Assembly: GCA_031290005.1 (NCBI GenBank)
Contig: JAITOJ010000107.1
Location: 1-8,986 of the forward strand
DNA: 8,986 bases
Direction: 5' to 3'
Source of the DNA: Treponema sp.
GTDB lineage: Bacteria; Spirochaetota; Spirochaetia; Treponematales; Treponemataceae
Part shown: piece after piece, positions 4,330-8,986 of the stretch
Layout of the letters: each line of letters begins with the position of its first letter
Position numbering within the stretch: position 1 is the first letter of the stretch
Notes under the pieces: generated by a model
Seen by the model: the letters and a program-made list of their open reading frames with translations, nothing else
Database searches by the model: none
What the model was told of the DNA's origin: nothing
Program-made: the position numbers and the translations under genes

Positions 4330-7050
4330 ATGTCGGAAGAACTGGTAAAAGAAGAAGTGGAAAAATCAGAACTGGCGAAATCGGTTCAAAGTATGCTGAA
4401 CGAGGAAAAATGGACCCGGGCGGCGATCACTAACTATTCCAAGTCCAATTTTATTGAATTGGCGGCGGTGGTGGAAAAGGCGAAGAACGAAAGCTGCGCG
4501 GACGAAGTCAAGCAGATTTGTGACGAGCATTTGCAGCATACCAAAAACAGCATCATCGCCCTGTATATTTCCGGGATTCTGGCCCTGAAAAAACGTGCCC
4601 TGGACAATTCCTCCCTGGATACCCTGGTGGGCATTTTTCAGGACAACCATAAAAACAATATCGTCATATATCTGTGCGATACCATCCTGGCGGAGGACGA
4701 CAGCAACAAGTTCGCCTACCGCACCCTGGCCGGCTGCTACCGGGAGGAGGGGAACGACAAACTCTGGGATGTGTACGAGCAGATTGTGCGCCTTGACCAC
4801 GACGAGGCGGAAACCGCCAAGCTTCTGGCGGAGCGGTATGAAAAGCAGGGCGACCTGGAAACCGCCATCGATTACTATAAAAAGGCGATTCTGCGGTACG
4901 TGAATCAGAAAGCCCTGAATCAGACCAAAGAGGTGTGGACAAAGCTGGTGGCTCTTATCCCGGAGGAAATTGACTTTTTCTACCTGGTACAGCGGAAAAT
5001 CGCCAAGACCATCAGCGGTGACAAAAGCGCCCTCCTGATGCAGGAACTCTACGGCTACTACAAAATCCAGCGGAAGTGGGACACGGCGATTGACATCCTG
5101 AAACTGATTTTGTCTATCGACGAAAAGGACAGCAATGCCCGGAAGGAACTGATTGAGTGTTTCCGGGGCAAGTACGCCGGGCACAGCCAGCTTGAGGAAT
5201 GTATCAGGATTTCAAACCTGAGCCAGGGCTGGCGGGATGTGGCCGAAGCGATTGCGGACTTTGAAAAACACATTGCCTTTGATACCAAAAATTTCGTGTT
5301 TCACCGATCCTGGGGAGTGGGGATTATCCGGCAGGTGCGCGAAGACCAGCTTACCATCAACTTCGGCAAGACCCACGGTATACGGGAAATGTCCCTCAAG
5401 ATGGCGGTGAGCGCCTTGCAGCCCCTGAGCCGGGACCACTTGTGGGTGCTCAAGGCCACCAAGAGCCGGGAAGAGCTGGCAAAGCTCATCAAGGATGACA
5501 AAACCTGGGCGCTCAAGACTATCATCAAGAGTTTTGGAAACAACTGTGACTTCAAACATATCAAGGCGGAGCTGGTTCCTTCCATATTAACCCCCGGCGA
5601 ATGGACAAGCTGGAGCACTGCGGCGCGGAAGATTCTGGAAGAAGACGCCACCTTCGGAGTGAACAGCAACGATATTTCCATGTACACCGTGCGGGAACAC
5701 GAGGTGTCTCCGGAGGAAAAGCTTTCCAACGAGTTTAAGGCGCAAAAACAGTTCTTCGCCCGCATCGATATTCTTATGCGCTTTGCCCAGGAAGCGGACA
5801 CTGATTCCGAATTGTTCCAGGAAATGTTCGGTTACTTTGTGAACCACCTCAAGTCCTTCAGCGCCGTGTCCGAGCAAACTATCGCTTCCTATCTGGTTAT
5901 CCGGCGGCTGATTGCGGAAAATCCCAGCCTTGACCCCGGCATCCAGTATACCTTTGCCCAATTGTACGCGGAAATCGAAGACCCCCGTGCGCTTTATCTG
6001 GAACTGAAGGACACAAAAAATACCTCCCTGCGGAAGGACTTTCTGACCTGTATCAAAATGCTGCCAAACTGGGTGGACGAGTACATCAAGCTGTTCCCCA
6101 CAGCCCTGTCAGGAGACATGATTATCACCCTGCTCAACAGCGACCAGGCGGCCAAGGTGCGGGATTTAGCCGCGGCCTGTTTTGACAATCCCCGGGAGTA
6201 CGGGGAAGCGGCGGTGTATTTCTTCCGGGAATACCAGAACGAGAGCTGGTTCGTGGAGGCGGGCATTTCCTACGAAAAGCAGATTATCACCCTGATTCAC
6301 ATTATGAACCAGTGTTACCGGGAAATTGATATGCACGTCAATACCACGGAGAACCGCAAAATTATCCGGCAGGTGGAAAACCTCCTGTTTAAGGACGACA
6401 CCCTGCTCAAGTATATTCTGGAGCACGATACCGACACTATCACCCGGTTCTATACCATTGTGGACGATGTGCGGAATCTTGACCCCATGATAAAGATGAA
6501 AATGCGGAACCGGATTCTGGAAAAACACCCGGATTTCAAGTTTTTCGGGGCGGAAGAAAAAACCGTGACCCCCCAGGGGCTGATTGTGACTGCCAAAATG
6601 TACGATGCCAAGCAGCAGCAGCTTGAACACATCGCCGCCGTGGAAATCCCCGCCAACTCCAAAGAAGTGGGGGAGGCTCTTGCCATGGGCGACCTGCGGG
6701 AAAACGCGGAATACAAGGCCGCCAAAGAACGGCAGGGGCAGTTGAATAACCAGGCCACCCGGCTACAGGAAGAAATCAACCGGGCGCAGATTTTTGACCC
6801 CACCACCATTACCACGGCGCGGGTGTCCTTCGGTACCACGGTGACATTAAAAAACGAGATTGCCGGAAAGGACGAAACCTACACCATTTTGGGGCCCTGG
6901 GAATCCGACCCGGACAATGGAATTATTTCCTATATGTCGCCTTTCGGAAACGCCCTGCTGAACAGCAAGGAAGGAGAGGCCCTGGAATTTTCGATTAACG
7001 AGCGAGACTGCAAGTATAGGGTGAAGAAAATAGTGGCGGTGAAACTCTAA
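4330..7050 (+). CDS. greA: Extended multidomain transcription elongation factor GreA
   Basis: GreA enters the secondary channel of RNA polymerase and stimulates cleavage of backtracked RNA. The last 155-160 of 906 residues are a complete GreA: coiled coil at about 748-825 with the tip motif GDLRENAEY (787-795), where Asp788 and Glu791 match the metal-coordinating acidic pair of E. coli GreA, then the FKBP-like domain at about 828-906 with YTILGPWESD and ISYMSPFGNALL. Normal GreA is about 158 residues. The extra N-terminal 745 residues are mainly helical, with TPR-like units near 128-190 (LAERYEKQGDLETAIDYYKKA) and 243-278. At about 322-366 a beta-rich segment, FVFHRSWGVGIIRQV followed by LTINFGKTHGIREMSL, resembles the Tudor-like RNA polymerase-binding modules of PcrA/UvrD and CarD. 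Residues 375-740 are helical and unassigned. As far as I recall, long GreA proteins are typical of spirochetes and chlamydiae, so length alone is not a fusion artefact. Second gene of the operon. Confidence 0.93.
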   Translation: MSEELVKEEVEKSELAKSVQSMLNEEKWTRAAITNYSKSNFIELAAVVEKAKNESCADEVKQICDEHLQHTKNSIIALYISGILALKKRALDNSSLDTLVGIFQDNHKNNIVIYLCDTILAEDDSNKFAYRTLAGCYREEGNDKLWDVYEQIVRLDHDEAETAKLLAERYEKQGDLETAIDYYKKAILRYVNQKALNQTKEVWTKLVALIPEEIDFFYLVQRKIAKTISGDKSALLMQELYGYYKIQRKWDTAIDILKLILSIDEKDSNARKELIECFRGKYAGHSQLEECIRISNLSQGWRDVAEAIADFEKHIAFDTKNFVFHRSWGVGIIRQVREDQLTINFGKTHGIREMSLKMAVSALQPLSRDHLWVLKATKSREELAKLIKDDKTWALKTIIKSFGNNCDFKHIKAELVPSILTPGEWTSWSTAARKILEEDATFGVNSNDISMYTVREHEVSPEEKLSNEFKAQKQFFARIDILMRFAQEADTDSELFQEMFGYFVNHLKSFSAVSEQTIASYLVIRRLIAENPSLDPGIQYTFAQLYAEIEDPRALYLELKDTKNTSLRKDFLTCIKMLPNWVDEYIKLFPTALSGDMIITLLNSDQAAKVRDLAAACFDNPREYGEAAVYFFREYQNESWFVEAGISYEKQIITLIHIMNQCYREIDMHVNTTENRKIIRQVENLLFKDDTLLKYILEHDTDTITRFYTIVDDVRNLDPMIKMKMRNRILEKHPDFKFFGAEEKTVTPQGLIVTAKMYDAKQQQLEHIAAVEIPANSKEVGEALAMGDLRENAEYKAAKERQGQLNNQATRLQEEINRAQIFDPTTITTARVSFGTTVTLKNEIAGKDETYTILGPWESDPDNGIISYMSPFGNALLNSKEGEALEFSINERDCKYRVKKIVAVKL

Positions 7051-7063
7051 GCATTACGCATTA
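7051..7063 (+). repeat. Two-copy GCATTAC repeat in the greA-hflK spacer
   Basis: GCATTAC at 7051-7057 is followed at once by GCATTA at 7058-7063, occupying half of the 27-base spacer just after the greA stop codon and before the hflK ribosome binding site. Short heptamer repetition like that in the flgG-flgJ spacer, with a different unit. Confidence 0.5.
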
Positions 7064-7064
7064 A

Positions 7065-7072
7065 AAGGAAGG
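7065..7072 (+). promoter_or_regulatory. Ribosome binding site that decides the hflK start
   Basis: AAGGAAGG at 7065-7072 has its AGGA core (7066-7069) 8 bases before ATG 7078. An in-frame GTG at 7072 overlaps the site itself, so ATG 7078 is the better start. Confidence 0.75.
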
Positions 7073-7077
7073 TGTGC

Positions 7078-8037
7078 ATGGCGCAAAATGTTCCAAAGTG
7101 GGTGCAAAACCTGCGGTTCCCAGGCGGTAAAGTTGTTGCCGCCGTTGTGGTGATTCTGCTTGTCATTATCGCGGCAAGCAGTTTTTATGCGGTTGACCAG
7201 ACCGAACAGGCGGTGATTACCCGGTTCGGGCGGTATCATATCACCGTGGGGGCGGGACTGCACTTCAAGCTGCCCTGGATTGACAAGTGCTACATCGTGC
7301 CGGTGCAGGTGGTGCAGACCGAACAGTTCGGGTTTCAGACCCTGCAATCCGGGGTGGTCAACCGGTACCAGAACAATATCACCAGCGAGTCCACCATGCT
7401 CACCGGGGATTTGAACATCGTGGATGTGGAATGGACGATTCAGTACCGCATCGTTGACCCGGTGGCGTGGCTCTTTAATGTGCAGGACAAGCGCAAGACT
7501 ATCCGGGATATTTCCCAGTCCGTGGTGAACATGCTGGTGGGCGACCGGGCGATTCTGGACATCATGGGTCAGGAGCGCAGTTCCATCGAGGCCCTGGCGC
7601 TGGAACAGATGAACGAAAATTTCCGGCAGTTCGGCCTTGGCATAGACGTGCGGACCGTGCGGCTGCAAAACATCGTGCCCCCCGTGGGCGTGCAGGCGGC
7701 CTTTGAGGACGTGAACAAGTCAACCCAGGATTTGGAGCGTCTGACCAACGAGGGCCGGGAACAATACAATTCCCGGATTCCCAAGGCTGAGGGCGAGCGC
7801 GCGCAAATCATTCAACAGGCTGATGGCTATGCGGTTGACCGGGTAAATCGGGCGCGGGGCGACGTGGCGCGGTTTAACTCAGTGTACGAGGAATATCGCC
7901 GCGCTCCGGCGATTACCCGGGAGCGGCTCTACCTGGAAGCTATGGAAGCTCTCTTTAGCGCAAAGAAAGACCAGACCCTGATTGACGGCGAACTGAACAA
8001 CCTGTTCCCCATTAAAAATCTGACCGGAGGCAACTGA
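7078..8037 (+). CDS. hflK: FtsH protease modulator HflK (SPFH family)
   Basis: HflK and HflC form a membrane-anchored SPFH complex facing the periplasm that encloses and modulates the AAA protease FtsH. From ATG 7078 the protein has 319 residues. Seen: a short N-terminus; one membrane anchor at 19-38; the SPFH domain from about 39 to 205 with TEQAVITRFGRYH, WTIQYRIVDPVAWLFNV (about 119-135) and RTVRLQNIVPPVGVQAAFEDV (split here at about 192-212); a coiled-coil region 213-275; and the HflK-type end RAPAITRERLYLEAME (275-290), which separates HflK from HflC. E. coli HflK is 419 residues with a Gly/Pro-rich N-terminal tail and a longer C-terminus; both are absent here, giving a compact form. Follows greA by 27 bases with no promoter seen, and its TGA overlaps the hflC ATG, indicating an operon with coupled translation. 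Confidence 0.92.
   Translation: MAQNVPKWVQNLRFPGGKVVAAVVVILLVIIAASSFYAVDQTEQAVITRFGRYHITVGAGLHFKLPWIDKCYIVPVQVVQTEQFGFQTLQSGVVNRYQNNITSESTMLTGDLNIVDVEWTIQYRIVDPVAWLFNVQDKRKTIRDISQSVVNMLVGDRAILDIMGQERSSIEALALEQMNENFRQFGLGIDVRTVRLQNIVPPVGVQAAFEDVNKSTQDLERLTNEGREQYNSRIPKAEGERAQIIQQADGYAVDRVNRARGDVARFNSVYEEYRRAPAITRERLYLEAMEALFSAKKDQTLIDGELNNLFPIKNLTGGN
8026..8030 (+). promoter_or_regulatory. Ribosome binding site of hflC inside the end of hflK
   Basis: GGAGG lies 6 bases before ATG 8037, within the last codons of hflK. Together with the TGATG stop/start overlap (8035-8039) it points to translational coupling and matched amounts of HflK and HflC. Confidence 0.8.
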
Positions 8038-8986
8038 TGAAAAAACTCTGGATTAATGTGATTATTATCGCGGCCCTGATTATCGTATTTTTTATGCTGG
8101 GGCCTTTGTACATCGTGAACGAGGGAACCCAGGCGGTGGTGACCCGGTTCGGGGAAATCGTCAATGTGCGCACCCAGGCGGGGCTGTACCTGAAGGCCCC
8201 CCTCATTGACCAGGTGACCACCTATCCCAAACTGATTTTGTCCATGGACGGGGATTCCCAGCGGATTCCCACCAAGGAAAACCAGTTCATTATCGTGGAC
8301 ACCACCAGTCGGTGGCGGATTGCCGATCCCCGGCAGTTTTACCAGTCCCTCAAGAGCATTGAGACCGCGGATAACCGCCTGAGCGACATCATCGACTCCT
8401 CGGTGCGCATGGTGATTACCCGGAACCCGTTAAGCGAGGTGGTGCGGAGTTCCAACCTGATTAAGCAGGAGGGAAAATCCGGCGCGGACGAGGCGGACAC
8501 CCTGGAGCAAGACCTGAATCTTGCCGCGGACGCTCTTACTGCCGCGGCCTCAGAGGAAATTATCAAGGGCCGCCGGCAGCTCAGCCTCGAGATTGCCGTG
8601 GAAGCCCGGCAGATGGTGCCTGAATACGGGATTGAGCTGATTGACGTGGTGCCCCGGCAAATCAAGTACGCCGACGAATTGACGGAAAGCGTGTATAACC
8701 GGATGATTAAGGAACGCAACCAGGTGGCCCAGCGGAACCGCTCACGGGGCGAGGGTAACAAGGCAGACTGGATGGGGCGGCTGGATGGCGACCTGCTCAA
8801 AATCCAGTCCGACGCCTACCGGCAGAGCGAGGAAATCAAGGGGCTGGCCGACGCGGAGGCTTCGGCGATTTATGCCGGAGCCTACCAGAAAGACCCGGAG
8901 TTCTACGCTTTCTGGAAGAGCCTGGAGTCCTATAAGACGACTATTCCCAACTTTGACACCACCTACAGTACCAATATGGACTACTT
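8037..8986 (+). CDS. hflC: FtsH protease modulator HflC (SPFH family; 3' end outside window)
   Basis: Partner of HflK in the membrane complex that regulates FtsH. The frame is open from ATG 8037 to the window end, 316 codons plus two bases, with no stop; E. coli HflC has 334 residues, so a short C-terminal piece is missing. Seen: KKLWINVIIIAALIIVFFML, a membrane anchor at about 4-24; NEGTQAVVTRFGEIVNVRTQ and GLYLKAPLIDQV at the start of the SPFH domain; SRWRIADPRQFYQSL; an acidic, Ala-rich insertion at about 140-175, also found in other HflC proteins; VYNRMIKERNQVAQRNRSRG at about 218-237; and the HflC signature DAEASAIYAGAYQKDPEFYA with FWKSLESY at about 272-300. No sign of damage. Translation starts at the overlapping TGATG of hflK. 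Confidence 0.94.
   Translation, partial: MKKLWINVIIIAALIIVFFMLGPLYIVNEGTQAVVTRFGEIVNVRTQAGLYLKAPLIDQVTTYPKLILSMDGDSQRIPTKENQFIIVDTTSRWRIADPRQFYQSLKSIETADNRLSDIIDSSVRMVITRNPLSEVVRSSNLIKQEGKSGADEADTLEQDLNLAADALTAAASEEIIKGRRQLSLEIAVEARQMVPEYGIELIDVVPRQIKYADELTESVYNRMIKERNQVAQRNRSRGEGNKADWMGRLDGDLLKIQSDAYRQSEEIKGLADAEASAIYAGAYQKDPEFYAFWKSLESYKTTIPNFDTTYSTNMDY

Noticed and set aside
4366..5184. Long open frame (272 codons) on the minus strand opposite greA
   Set aside because: It lies fully inside the well-supported greA gene, its translation has no recognisable motif, and no ribosome binding site or promoter is evident; it follows from the codon bias of greA.
7072..7077. GTG start for hflK two codons before the ATG
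   Set aside because: GTG 7072 overlaps the Shine-Dalgarno sequence itself, leaving no spacing; ATG 7078 is properly placed.
7054..7668. Open frame of 204 codons on the minus strand opposite hflK
   Set aside because: hflK is unambiguous from its SPFH signatures; the opposite frame is His-rich and Pro-rich, as expected for a reverse shadow of this codon usage.

Overview
The window looks like a chromosomal core region of a spirochete, most probably a Treponema-like member of the Treponematales with fairly high GC. Supporting evidence: the flagellar rod genes flgG and a muramidase-less flgJ are adjacent, and the transcript cleavage factor GreA is a giant protein (906 aa instead of about 158) with a long helical N-terminal extension. 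From memory, such oversized GreA proteins are a trait of spirochetes and chlamydiae. I see no insertion sequences, prophage, CRISPR array, rRNA or tRNA genes. Gene packing is tight and the longest non-coding gap is 109 bases.

Layout. (1) Bases 1-1322, plus strand: end of a flagellar operon, with flgG (5' end outside the window) then a rod-binding protein (FlgJ N-terminal domain only). (2) Bases 1325-3248, minus strand: a signal peptidase I-like protein (lepB-like) followed by hemW, the radical-SAM heme chaperone; the hemW start probably lies inside the end of the lepB-like gene. The flgJ and hemW stop codons face each other with only 2 bases between them. (3) Bases 3249-3357: a divergent promoter region. 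Each side has a good sigma70-like promoter placed so close to its start codon that the mRNA would be leaderless or nearly so. (4) Bases 3358-8986, plus strand: an apparent operon of a TPR protein of unknown function, extended greA, hflK and hflC (3' end outside the window).

How the genes work together. FlgG and the FlgJ-like protein build the distal rod of the periplasmic flagellum. The signal peptidase-like protein and HemW share a transcript but no evident pathway. In the right-hand operon, GreA rescues backtracked RNA polymerase and HflK/HflC form the SPFH complex that restrains FtsH in the inner membrane. The TPR protein precedes greA by 21 bases and may be a partner of it, which is inference.

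Main points of interest: the signal peptidase-like protein keeps the nucleophilic serine but has serine where the catalytic lysine should be; the extended GreA carries, in its middle, a segment resembling the Tudor-like RNA polymerase-binding module of PcrA/UvrD and CarD; the divergent promoters appear leaderless with an inverted repeat between the -35 and -10 boxes of one of them; and two intergenic spacers contain short heptamer repeats. I did not find a clearly new multi-gene system; the closest candidate is the TPR protein plus multidomain GreA.
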